Part shown: positions 52,027-64,000 of the stretch, piece by piece
How the letters are laid out: the number at the start of each line of letters is the position of its first letter
Position numbering within the stretch: the stretch's first letter is position 1
Assembly: GCF_964340395.1 (NCBI RefSeq)
Contig: NC_135551.1
Coordinates: 10,554,879 to 10,618,878, forward strand
Direction of reading: 5' to 3'
Origin: Glandiceps talaboti
Lineage: Eukaryota > Hemichordata > Enteropneusta > Spengelidae
Length of the DNA: 64,000 nt
The notes under the pieces: model-generated
What the model saw: only the letters and a program-made list of their open reading frames with translations
Told to the model about the DNA's origin: nothing
Database searches by the model: none
Program-made: the position numbers and the translations under genes

Positions 52027-52984
52027 TTGGCAAATAGTTGCCAACAGGATCACAAGGTAGTATACAGTCATACTTTAAACGTACCAGTCCTTATGTCCTT
52101 GTATAGCACAACCCTTCCGAATTTGAAATTTTCCACTTTGAGTGAAACTCCCATGACTGTTCAATTGCCCCACATAAAAATTATGGAAAATGAGTCGCAA
52201 CAAACCTTGGGCAGGGAAAATAATATCAAAATCGACTTAAATCGTGCTGCCACTATGCTTCGTGAAAATTCTAAAGTTTTTCTCACTCCAATGGATCAAT
52301 TTAAAGAGGAAAATATCAAAATTAGTGATAATCCACTGGGTTTTACTTTATTCTCAACCCCGACTTGGATACCATTGGCATTGTCATGTTTTAACTTAGC
52401 ACTAACAATGTATCTGATGTGGAAAATGAGAAATTTGAATATAGCATTACAAATATTAATGACTAGAAAAGTTGATGCACAGTAAATTTATTGGTTTAAA
52501 TCTACGATCCCACCACCTACACAAGCATTTGAACCTACGCAGAACACCGATTATATCAAATATATTATTGAAGCACTGTGTATCTTTGCTCTCTGTTTGA
52601 TATTCATGGCCACCTACAAATACTGCCTTCGTACATTTAGACAATATTGGCGAAAACTAACAATTAAGAATAGAGATCATGAAGAGGGTCCTGTTGAGAT
52701 GTCTAGCATTCCGATGCTACCCACTCAATCTAATGATAGTATGAACAATAGTAGTACCCTTGACTGTTTGTACGATTCATGACAACCCCTTAGAAGGCCC
52801 CTTCATTCATGAAAATAAGGACGCACCTAATGCGAATATTGACATACCAGACGTGACTAATACACGGCCTCATAGTGTTGATGCTAGTAAATCCAGCGCT
52901 AATAAGACCTTACATACTCCGGTTAAACATGATAAGGCTAATTCACAGTGTGACCCCTTGAGTTTAACTTGGTTTACAATATAA
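52027..52984 (+). pseudogene. Env-like / membrane third-ORF remnant, unit 2
   Basis: Same structure as at 26041-26998, with a handful of substitutions. The TAA after the first membrane segment and the frameshift are shared, so they predate the large duplication. The C-terminal portion (52760-52984) is open here because the extra stop of unit 1 is absent. Confidence 0.5.
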
Positions 52985-53169
52985 AGGTAGCGTCACTGGA
53001 ATTTTGATGGTTGACTATAGTCAATTTTGATTTCTGACTTTGAAATTATTATTAATGGTACCTATTTATAATGATGATTTCAATTTTGACGTCAATTTGT
53101 GACATATTATTGAGTTTTTTTTGAGTATAATTACTTTTGAACATTATTACTTATTGAAATGAGAACATT

Positions 53170-53316
53170 GAACTCTGAATGTTGAGATCATTTCAACTGT
53201 GACTGTTGAAATAATATTGAACTCTGAACGTTGAGATCATTTCAACTATGACTGTTGAAATAATATTGAACTCTGAATGTTGAGATCATTTCAACTATGA
53301 CTGTTGAAATAATATT
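53170..53316. repeat. 49-bp minisatellite, 3 copies
   Basis: Three units; the first two are the same variants as the first two units of the 14-copy array at 27183, so the difference arose in the homogeneous 3' units. Confidence 0.95.
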
Positions 53317-53823
53317 GAACTCTACACTGTGAGACAACTTTGAACTTCTACTGATAAGAAGAAACATTTTCAACCATGGACAACTTGAGTAATAATTAAG
53401 ATAATGCGTTAAGATTAGATAAATGATATTTTAACTTGTTGAAGACAAGTATTTTACGTTTATATAAGCCACTTTTTCCATTTTAAGATATTTAGATAAG
53501 AGTGTTTACGATTTTAGGATAAGTATATTTTAACTTTCAATGCCGACGTGTGATTTTCTGTCGACATAAGTGATTTCAATAATTTTATTAACATACTTTC
53601 ATTAACATTCTAACATTTAAGTGATTTCAGAGACTTTAAACTTTTACTAACATTTTAACATTTTAACTACAGCAAAAACAAACAAAAAAAACAAAACAAA
53701 ACAAAAATTAATTATTACCAATTTTCTATTCTTTGATTACATTTTACCTTACACAGAATGCCTTTGAATTTTGAATTTTACTCAAATTATTAACATTTCT
53801 ATACCTTTTATTACTCTTTCATT

Positions 53824-55591
<1,768 letters not shown>

Positions 55592-56004
55592 CGATATTTC
55601 GATTGGAATGGTGTAAGAAGCTGCCACTTCATATTAGATGTACCTGTGAGGGAAAGGATTCGGGTACACGGGTATGCATTTGGAGGGATTTCTAATTTGT
55701 AAAATGGGTAGGTGATATATTTGATGTCCTGTAATTTGGGGTATTTTATGAGGTGTAAATATATCTCCTTTGTTACCCTCTTATCAATCAAACATGCTGT
55801 ACAGTATATCAGATCGATGGAAAGTCATGTTTGTGTTTGTCAGGTTTGCAACACCCACATATAAGAAAGAAAACAAATGGCTTCATAATGAATCCGTAAA
55901 ACGAAAGACAAATGTGGCACATTTTTCTGACTTACAAATACTTCTTAGTACTGTGCAGATAATATTTGAACTTTCCAAATGAAATTTACGGACCACTGAC
56001 CTAC

Positions 56005-56132
56005 CTCATTATAAGTTGTGATACTGTGAAACGTAACGAATGTACTGACACCTCCAAGGATCGCCCCAACACCAGCTACACAGACTATATCAAGTGGTAT
56101 TCCAACACCTGTAAACCATGTCAAACCAATAG
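56005..56132 (-). pseudogene. Exon 2: hydrophobic glycine-rich membrane segment
   Basis: 128 bp, acceptor CTCTAG before 56132 and donor GTAGGT at 56004. It enters in phase 1, matching the donor of exon 1, and leaves in phase 0. It encodes about 42 residues rich in Gly, Val and Ile with a short turn, long enough for a membrane-inserting hairpin. A central hydrophobic segment between long helices recalls apolipoprotein-L-like or ClyA/HBL-type helical membrane proteins; this is a resemblance in layout, not a demonstrated homology. Confidence 0.55.
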
Positions 56133-56190
56133 CTAGAGAAGGAGAAATTATCAATTTGCATATAAGTTTACGATATAACTGTGATATTAA

Positions 56191-56538
56191 AGGCCTAAAA
56201 AATAATTATTTGGTTCCGGTTACCCGACACGACCTAGTTTTTCACTGCCGGACCTAAACTTTTGTAAATAAAATAAACTCATGGAAATTGTGTGAAGTCT
56301 CGCCAGAGATAGTGGACGCGGAAACTGACATGAACTTAAAAGGACAATCTGTAATGGCGGTACATGTGATTGGAAGAAACCAATAACACATAGGCCATTT
56401 GGAAAACACATAACTACTTGACCTAGACACTCACAACTGAAATGAAATAAAATAATTAAAATAAAATAAAATAAAAAATCTACCTACCCCTCCTATTTTA
56501 AAATTGAGCGTAATTGGAACCATACATTTTTTTTCTTA
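56191..56538 (-). mobile_element. MITE-like family, complete copy (minus)
   Basis: Bounded by GGCCTAAAA at 56191 and CTTAGGCC at about 56538. The inner ends form a longer imperfect inverted repeat: 'ttggttccggttac' on the left and 'cgtaattggaaccata' on the right. About 350 bp, no ORF. It lies head to head with the next copy. Confidence 0.7.
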
Positions 56539-56910
56539 GGCCTAAGGCGTAAAAAAATTGTGTGGTTCCGATAACATTGAATTTTAAAATAGGTGGGGTA
56601 GGTAGATTTTTTATTTTATTTTATTGTGTATTTTTTTCATGTGTGAGTGTCTAGTTCAGGTTTTCCATTGTTTTCCAAATTTGCTCTGTATGTGTTGCTT
56701 ATTCCTTCATATCAGATGTACAGTCATTACAGATTGGAAGAATATTTTTATATTGGCTTTTGTTGATGTCAGTTTCCACACTCACTATTACTTACGAGAC
56801 TGCACGTTTTTCGCGATTATTATTTTTTTGTAAAAAAAGGGTTAGGATCGGCGTGAAAAACTAGGTGGGGTCGGGTAACCAGAACCAAACAACTTTTTTT
56901 ATTTGATCTA
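56536..56910 (+). mobile_element. MITE-like family, complete copy (plus)
   Basis: Directly abuts the previous copy in opposite orientation, sharing the GGCCTAAGGC junction, and ends with 'gggtaaccagaaccaaaca'. Together the two make a large imperfect palindrome of about 700 bp in what would be the intron between exons 2 and 3 of the minus-strand gene. Confidence 0.65.
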
Positions 56911-57273
56911 AAGAGAGAATATGCAAGGCAAAGCAAATGCAGAGATTTCACACTGCAACTGGTGTACTTCACACCACTGCACTGACTCAGAGGTTGTCGG
57001 TTAATATATGAAATAAAACTATCGTCCCACAACATAATTATATCACACAACATTGCAGCTCTCTCTCCAGCACAAGATATTCCCGTCACAAAAATTTACA
57101 TGCTCATTTATTTTTACAACATGCGATCTTTTCGTAAAGTAATATATATATACTCCAAACCGCATTTCAAAAGTAAACAAAAGCATCATATATATGTGAA
57201 AAGCCTGTCCTAAAAAGACATGTCAAACAAACAAAGAAACAAAGAAACAAAGAAATAACGTTAAATTTCTCAC

Positions 57274-57978
57274 CACCTGCAGCAATAGTGTATGTAACCC
57301 CTGTAGTTGTCGTTTTTTCTTCAGACAATTTCTTTTCATACCGTACAAATGCATATTCTTTCCTAACACTCTGTAAGAGATCTTTCACATTGCCTATCAA
57401 AGTATGAACACTTGCAAGCAGTTTAAGGTCCGATGGTTTGAAGTCGAAGTATTTTCCATTTTGTAGTCGTTGTTCAAATTCTAGGATGACATTTTACTTG
57501 GCAAGCCACTCAGTGTGAATCTTTTCCAGACGGCTTTCTAATACTTTAAAATTGTGCCTGAGTTTGTCCTGTATTTCTGAAACAAGGCATAACTCGTCGA
57601 CAACATAGATGACACTGGCCCCAAACACGGAGTATGCTACGATGTTGTTGTGGATAGCAGCTGGGAGATACTTTTCCAGTTGAACCCAAGCTTTGTCTGA
57701 CGCCGTATTTTTCAGCAAATTAAATATGGCATTTTGAAGATTAATCAATATTGATCGGTAGAAATCGTTTCCAAAGTCAGTGATCTCCGACCCGCCATTT
57801 CCAGAGTTCGTAATAAAATCGTCCAGCTTGAACTTCGCTTCTTTATTGTGAATATTCTCACAACAGAGCAAACTCGTGACTGTCTCGACTGTGCATAGTT
57901 ATCTTCTTTGGCTTGAACGACGGACATGCCCGACACAACGAATAATGATGTGAAAGCCAAAACAACGCTACTGGCCAT
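57274..57978 (-). pseudogene. Exon 1: signal peptide and N-terminal helical domain, broken
   Basis: ATG at 57978 starts a clear signal peptide of about 23 residues (hydrophobic core, small residues before the predicted cut). A +1/-1 frameshift lies between about 57898 and 57860, after which an open frame with helical, charged sequence continues. An in-frame TAA at 57496-57494 interrupts it, and the same frame then runs on to a strong donor GTGAGA at 57273. The phase (1) fits exon 2. Together with exons at 56005, 36736 and 35431 this would be a secreted, mostly helical protein of roughly 450 residues with a central hydrophobic segment. Three lesions (frameshift, TAA, TAG in exon 4) make it a pseudogene unless the assembly is at fault. 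Family not firmly recognised. Confidence 0.6.
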
Positions 57979-58448
57979 AGAAACGAAGTGAGATCGCCTG
58001 CTGTATACTGCTAGTTATTTTTCTGCTGTGACGTTTCCACCAACACATCTAATGTGAAAGATACGTCTTTTCCGTCTAAACAAGTTTAGCCTCCCTAGCT
58101 TGATAGTAAACAATAACGGATGACAAAACTACTGGGGAAAATCCCACTTTGAATTCAGCTTTGGTAGAGGTGTGCGGTCCTTACTGTTCGTCCCAGAACC
58201 CATTTTGACTAAACAACAATACCCAATTTTAGACCATTACAGGTTTTAGAGTATCAAATTTTATACCAAAACACATGGTTAGTAGTTCTGTATGTTGTGT
58301 TTACGGTATCAGGGTTTTCACAGTCTAGCAACAAATGAAGTGAACACACCAACACTAATTATGTTGCAAACATTTAATTGCACACGTGTTGAGGTCACAT
58401 TGCTTAAACGAGACAACACGATAGGTCAGGTCGACGTCATGTTATTCT

Positions 58449-58473
58449 CAGTCAGTCAGTCAGTCAGTCAGTA
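58449..58473. repeat. (TCAG)n microsatellite
   Basis: About six tandem TCAG units. Confidence 0.85.
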
Positions 58474-58626
58474 AGTGGAGGTTAGGTGCTATACTGACAT
58501 TGTTGTTACTAAACTACTCTTTTACTCTAAAAACTGTATACGTATTTTACCAACATTTTCCTTAATAGATAAAGAAAGTGATTGTTTGTTCCAAAAAGGT
58601 TGTTATCTAACCATGTTTGTATTATG

Positions 58627-58680
58627 CCTAAAAAATAATTGTTTGGTTCCGGTTACCCGACCCCCCCCCCCCCCTCCTAG
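58627..58680 (-). mobile_element. MITE-like family, end fragment
   Basis: Only 'gcctaaaaaataattgtttggttccggttacccgac' and a C-run remain. Confidence 0.55.
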
Positions 58681-58699
58681 CTTTTTATTGCAGGTGACA

Positions 58700-61430
58700 G
58701 AAATGTAATTTACTACATAAAATCATCGTTCTATGAATTTAATATAACGATTACTTATAGAACTGGAGATACAAATAGCATCGCAATTTATGAATTATAT
58801 TATACCATGTTAGGAGAATAGCTCATCAAACCTCTTTCATTTCTTTAAATCCCATGTTAAACAGCGGTGAACGTTCACGTGAGGAGACTAGACGAATTTA
58901 GCAAATGTAGCTGTGTGTCAATTATATCGGACTACCCTATTTGAGAAGTAAGAACGAGTTTACCCTTTAGCCACACCACTGACACGGATTCAACTCAGTG
59001 CATTGACATTTTAATGACGCCACAATGTCATCTACATATATACTTAAGACTGTAGGGATGGGCGGGGGTTTGGGTGAGGGTGGGGGGTGGGGCTACTCCC
59101 CTTTTTGACTAAATACGTATATGTGCCGCCCTTTGAGGTTGTTTTCTAGCTCTTTGGGCTAAAATGGCATTTGTTTTGGTCGATCAGAGGGGTCTAATAC
59201 TACATTATTTTCTACAGTACTTGATCTAAATCATAAATGTTGGCTCCTGAACGAAACAGTACATTTTGTGAGCTACCATTTGCTCAAAACTCGCGCTAAC
59301 AGTAGACGCTGGAGAGTTATGCTATGGACGTTGTCATTCCAATTTTTTAATAGTGTAAAGGGTGTCATTCCACACTCTAATTATAGTAAGTGGTGTCATT
59401 CTAACTTTTTTTTCCCAAAAAGTAAATGCTGTCGGTCCAACTTCTAAAGTTTCATTTTTTTCAGTAATTCCACTTGTCGTATTAGTTGAAGTGCCATCCT
59501 CCAGCTCAGTAGACGACTATCACCTCTGGTGAACCTACATTTATACCATGAGTCACGGCACTAACTAATCACATGACCTTTTCCCCCTGCTTTTTGGTCA
59601 CTGTAGATCTCATGTTCCTGCCAGTACACAGTCACACTATAAGCTAATTCCTAACCGTTGGGGGCGGAATGACACGACTTTATCTTAAGTCTAGTACAGC
59701 CCTGGGGTACAGCCACAGTCACTTGTGAGCTAATATTCTATTCAGGGATTGTCATAATACAAAATAAAATAGGGTATGTTGACGCGTTATGCAACCGAGG
59801 TCGGATCAAGCACTTGTCATGTCAATTTGAACGAATCATCTGATTTACCATTCAGTAAATATAACCATCATATAACCACCCACAACATGTAACAGTGAAT
59901 TTAAACATTTTTCTATAACTGACAACTAATTTGCAACAACATTGATACAAAACGCGGTTTCTATCACGTTTTCGAAGGAGTACATCGATATGTTTAAATC
60001 AACCCGCCATGTTCGAGCTGAAAAAAAGGCATGACGGGGCATAATTACCTCATTCTACTTTGATGATTTCAAAGGACTTTGCAAGAAAGCGTGTACACGT
60101 CGCGTTCTTGGTTCAGGCTGACGATTTGACCCTGAGACTGGACTGGCGTACTCTGAAATAAAATCACCACGTTCAGCTCGTAATAATGGTTTGAATGGGC
60201 AAATCACTTTACATCAACAGGTACAGGCCGAGTTTAGACGGTTTTTACTTTGGTTAGTAATCCAAAATACTTTACATAAAACCATGGCTAAACTAATCAA
60301 GTATAGTGTTTACAAGGGTTCTTGTAGCCGTGACGTGTCACTTTTTACCAACCATCCAACTCATGCGTTGTTCATGTAATGGCAGGGATTTACTCAGATT
60401 CTCAGATTTGTTGATACGTACCAACAATTATGTCATCAAATCTTTCATATATTATATCTAAATACCAGGATTGAGTTATACCAGTATCAAGTGACGAATG
60501 AGTGCTTCAGTAAATATAATACAATATGTAACACTTCATAGGCAACAAACATTCCGTCCAAAAACCGTCTAATCTTAGCATGTGCCCCTTTAACCTTGGG
60601 TGGTTTTGTGTTTTTTTTAAAAAGATGACGCAAAGAGCGCTATTCACATGCGGATTTGATTTGATTTGACAAAACAAACAAAACCAAAACTAGTAACACA
60701 TCCCCAATCTATACCACCATTACAGAAAGACAATTCAATATTGTTCAATGAACTATTAATGAACTGTTAATACAGTGAACATTACAAATACATTATTTGT
60801 TAAAGGTATTACTTAAATTCAAATTTAATTATTATGATTACAATTTTAATTCAGGGTAACTTAAAATAGCACTGCTATCATAACATACAGTCAACATCAC
60901 TTATTGGACGCATTACAGAAGAACAAAATAGCATTTGGACCTTTTTATAAATAAAAGTCAACAGCAAAATAACTTTACAATGACTGTAACCGTGTTGTCC
61001 CAGTCTATTGTGTTTCTATATACTAGTAACTACCAGCTGATCTAAAACACGTCCTCCTTATGCTTTTCACTCTAGGATAGGATGACGTAACATGATATGA
61101 ATTGTCAAGTTTTCAAAGTGAACTGACGGGCGTTGTCTTCAAGGTCAAAATAGCGACATAAATAAACTTGTGATATCGGAAGCTAAAATTGATGATTGAA
61201 GTGGCCATATGGATGAAGATTGGGGATTTAGTTTGGATTTTTAATTTATGAAAGTTTCATCAAAAATCAATGTAACACAACATTGACAAAGTCTGTGTTT
61301 GTAACTCAATAAACTGCAAAAAGCTAAAAGATGTGTACAAAGATTGTTATTGTACGTACGATAACAAGCATTTTATACTTTTGTTAATCTTTTGCAATTT
61401 ATTGATTTACAAATAAAGACTTGCTATTTT
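58700..61430. other. No gene recognised (2.7 kb)
   Basis: Non-coding AT-rich sequence. A G-rich stretch at about 59055-59160 resembles the dispersed repeat seen at 10975-11063. Near 59330-59440 the phrase 'gtcattcc' recurs in short degenerate repeats. No convincing exon was found. Confidence 0.5.
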
Positions 61431-61439
61431 TTTGTTCCA

Positions 61440-61762
61440 TATACAAAATAAATACCCAATCCTCATTCATATGACCACTTTGAGTTCACAAAATGGTATA
61501 CATAACCCAGGCCCGGCAAACATAGCACCTGCGGGCTCCGTGTGAGTAATCGTCCCCGACTTTTCGAGTCATTACTCCAGGAGTCCCCCAAAATCGCACT
61601 CGTCTTGTGAGTGAGACACGGCTGGGTGATACAGCCTACCCATCGAGTCTGTAGAACACGCACCCTAGGTCACAGAAAAATCCCCTGTTTCCAGTGGGAT
61701 TCGAACCCGTGACCTCCCGACTGCTATTCCTGTGCGCTAACCACTACGCTACAGGGAGCCGG
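61440..61762 (-). mobile_element. tRNA-derived SINE
   Basis: On the minus strand from about 61760: GGCTCCCTGTAGCGTAGTGG... with an RNA polymerase III A box (TAGCGTAGTGGTTAGCGCA, 61751-61733) and B box (GGTTCGAATCC, 61707-61697) about 35 bp apart, as in a tRNA. The tRNA-like head lacks a paired 3' acceptor end and runs into a non-tRNA body of about 230 bp ending near an AT-rich tail. That is the structure of a tRNA-derived SINE, not a functional tRNA. The body domain was not identified. Confidence 0.75.
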
Positions 61763-61779
61763 TCATCACATATCACACA

Positions 61780-63076
61780 TTTATTTTAACATTAGAAATT
61801 GCAATGTCATATGATTGGACCTGTCCTTTTATATGACTGTTATGACTTTGGTCTAGGTCTTCCAGAAATTAACCTAGCGTGTTTTTTATTATTATTCTTT
61901 TAACGTATCTGTAACGGCATTATTAAGTGGTTCAAATCAACCGCGCAAAATATTCTGTTACTGTTCTATAATTTGTTAAAGCTTGAAAGAAGTGTTAACT
62001 TCAAACTCGTAATTGTGATGTTGAAGATGTGAAACAGTTGAGGTGATAAAGTAGAAAGCGCCTTCATAGATTTCCAGCAATTTCAGAAGTGTTAGGCTTT
62101 AGCTCATGGAAGGGGTTAACGCCAAAACGTCAGCTATCTGTCACTTTTACATTATATTTCAGCAAAATTGTTTTTCTATCCTATTTACATCATGCTGTTT
62201 TCAAATGAAAACGCAATCATTGCAATCATTGTATTGCGTTTGCACCCAAAGTCTCCATGAACACATGCACATAAAAAGCTATTGAACTTGAAGTATGCCT
62301 TCTGTAAGGGCAATTCTTTAGTTTTTTGTTCCTTCACACAATAATCATTGGAATGCATGAGAACATAAATGCGATCAGTTATATTTGAAATGGGTACCAC
62401 ATTTTCTTGAATTTGAAGAGTGCATATGTAATATATAGCCTAATTATTGAAAATAATTAGTTATGCAAATGAGTCATTAAAACTTAAAGCTATATCAACA
62501 TCGTTGAAAATATTCTGCAAACGACACACTAAAACTTTGTAAGCCATGTGCCCTTTCTTATCTTTGAAGCATGTGCCAAATTGCTTTAAATTTGAAGTCA
62601 TTTAATTATGTAAATGTGTCATTTAAATTACAAAAACTAAAACACAAACAGGCAAACGCAAACACAGAGAGACAGACACTCACACATATATACACACAGA
62701 CTGTTCATCCGTAATATATTGTTATAACCTTCCTTACAAAAGGTAAAACAATATTTAAAAAAAACAACTGTTACAATAAAAACCAGCATTTACCAGCGAG
62801 AATGCATAAAATTGAAAATCACGAAAGTATGATTAAAATGAACTATAGCACAGCAGTGGTAATGGAAACGAATGAGAACAAAGCTTGCATAACTCTAACA
62901 AATTCAGAGTAAATTTGATGACTTTGCACAACAATTTTTTATGAAATCTGTCTACATTTGACTACTTGTGGCATGGATCATGTCCAAAATCTAATCAGTT
63001 CTTCATCTTAGGGTAGGGAGCATGTCTACCAGTTTTCTTTTGAATTGAGCCAATGAAAATGATGACACAGTCAGTC

Positions 63077-63107
<31 letters not shown>

Positions 63108-63300
63108 TACAAACACACCCAGACAGACACACACACATACATACATACATACATACATACATACAAATATCCTCTCCCTAAATATAAGCTTCCTTTATCA
63201 AATCAGTAATTGGGTCAGAACAGTGATTTTTGTAGTTGCCAAGAGGTGCCCGCCGTTTGCCGCGTAAAATTGAACATAGGTGGTCAGCCTGGAAACTTTC
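61780..63300. other. No gene recognised; microsatellites only
   Basis: AT-rich. Contains short mixed (CA)/(GACA) tracts at about 62645-62700 and (CAGA)n followed by (CATA)n at about 63073-63165, the latter resembling the tails of the Helitron/pearl-like elements in unit 1. Confidence 0.5.
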
Positions 63301-63308
63301 AAAACAAT

Positions 63309-64000
63309 TTATAGTCGACTAGTACTATTGAGACTAATTACTTTTGATGTTGTATCATTTGAACCAATTAAGCCGGGTGATCCATAATATATATATCGAC
63401 ACATTTCACCGAAAGCGTTGTCCAATGTCTTAATGTTTTCCTTGGTAAACTGTGGTTCATTTGGGTTTGCTTTGCGATATAGCCTCATGTAAACATGCAC
63501 AGTGAAATGACCTTCTCTCCAATTATATGTGCCATTAAATAGTTGTCTATATCTGCCATAAGCCGGCTTTATCATGCTATCAGGTTCGATATGCAATAGG
63601 GTTATGTTTTCCTTTGCCAATTTATTCTGCTTGCTGACTGAGTTACAAGACCAACATTTGCTGTTATAGTGTTTATAGCTGTTGTAAAAGATTTTCAGAA
63701 ATGTCGCGTTTTTATTAGCAAGAATTATGCCGTTTGACATAGTACTTTGATATTCTCTGCCTACAACATAGTCATAATAGCGTAGAGGGTCTAAAGATGC
63801 TAAAACAAACAAGTCTAAGTCAAAATAAACACCTCCCCAACGCATCAAAATCTGTAGTCTCGCAAAATCAGCAGCATGCTCTGGCCATTTAGTTGAAATC
63901 TTCTTCCCAAAAACCTCTGTAGGCATTGCCATGTAATGGATTATTAATGGAGGAATAAGGTTTTTTGCCTCCTGCCACCATTCGCCCTCAGGTTGGCAGT
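63309..64000 (-). CDS. GT32-like glycosyltransferase (DXD sugar-binding), 3' part
   Basis: The frame is open from the window edge, so the 5' end is missing; 229 codons are visible, ending at 63309. The first internal ATG (63932) is not the start because conserved-looking sequence (EWWQEAKNLIPP) lies upstream in frame. The block WPEHAADFARLQILMRWGGVYFDLD is the hallmark of the glycosyltransferase DXD-containing sugar-binding family (Gly_transf_sug), with DLD as the metal/nucleotide-sugar motif at about residues 60-62 of the visible part. Five N-glycosylation sequons (NAT, NIT, NGT, NDT, NST) fit a Golgi-lumenal type II enzyme whose membrane anchor would lie outside the window. Relatives include alpha-1,4-GlcNAc and alpha-1,4-galactosyl transferases; acceptor unknown. 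No lesion seen. Confidence 0.85.
   Translation of the reverse strand, partial: CQPEGEWWQEAKNLIPPLIIHYMAMPTEVFGKKISTKWPEHAADFARLQILMRWGGVYFDLDLFVLASLDPLRYYDYVVGREYQSTMSNGIILANKNATFLKIFYNSYKHYNSKCWSCNSVSKQNKLAKENITLLHIEPDSMIKPAYGRYRQLFNGTYNWREGHFTVHVYMRLYRKANPNEPQFTKENIKTLDNAFGEMCRYIYYGSPGLIGSNDTTSKVISLNSTSRL

Larger units (their letters stand above)
28373..53823. repeat. Large direct repeat, unit 2 (25.5 kb)
   Basis: Second copy of the unit, colinear with unit 1 over its whole length. Coding and non-coding parts differ by only scattered single-base changes (two substitutions in the 1449-bp acyltransferase CDS). Structural differences are confined to microsatellites, one minisatellite and a few clean insertions or deletions. 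Such low base divergence with several kb of indels fits either a recent tandem duplication or two alleles of one locus placed in series by assembly. Confidence 0.95.

Noticed and set aside
61690-61762. Functional tRNA gene on the minus strand
   Set aside because: A and B boxes are present but the acceptor stem does not pair at the 3' side and the sequence continues into a SINE body.

Overview
This is eukaryotic, metazoan genomic DNA: AT-rich, gene-poor, and packed with microsatellites and decayed retroelements. It has exons with GT/AG splice sites, a tRNA-derived SINE, a Golgi-type glycosyltransferase and a condensation-fold acyltransferase. These fit a highly heterozygous marine invertebrate such as a lancelet, hemichordate or mollusc. 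The species cannot be fixed from sequence alone.

The layout is dominated by one large direct repeat. Unit 1 is 1-28372 (it begins inside a repeat that continues left of the window), unit 2 is 28373-53823, and a third, shorter and more diverged copy covers 53824-55586. Homology of the third copy stops exactly at a GA microsatellite, and 55587-64000 is single-copy flank. Units 1 and 2 are almost identical at base level but differ by large indels: a 1.54 kb tandem-repeat-bearing mobile element and a ribozyme-bearing insert only in unit 1, a 1340-bp tandem duplication only in unit 1, a minisatellite of 14 versus 3 repeats, a 1.0 kb retroelement segment retained only in unit 2, and several smaller ones. 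This could be a real recent tandem duplication, or two haplotypes joined end to end by an assembler that looped through the flanking repeat.

Genes: each unit carries one intact, single-exon 482-codon acyltransferase with an HHxxxDG motif on the plus strand (20974-22422 and 48316-49764; one amino-acid difference). On the minus strand, four exons with matching splice phases (57978-57274, 56132-56005, 36830-36736, 35824-35431) form a broken gene for a secreted, helix-rich protein with a central hydrophobic glycine-rich segment. If joined as proposed, the acyltransferase gene is nested in its 19 kb intron. The last two exons also occur, orphaned, in unit 1 (10242-10148, 9225-8832). At the right edge is the 3' part of a GT32-like glycosyltransferase gene (63309-64000, minus).

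Mobile DNA: an internally deleted LTR retroelement with TGTTAC/GTAACA LTR ends and an ATAG target-site duplication marks each unit junction. A second, older relic of a related element lies mid-unit. There are also a non-LTR reverse-transcriptase relic, a MITE-like family, Helitron/pearl-like elements with (CA)n/(CAGA)n tails, and a hammerhead-ribozyme-like motif embedded in a TA microsatellite.
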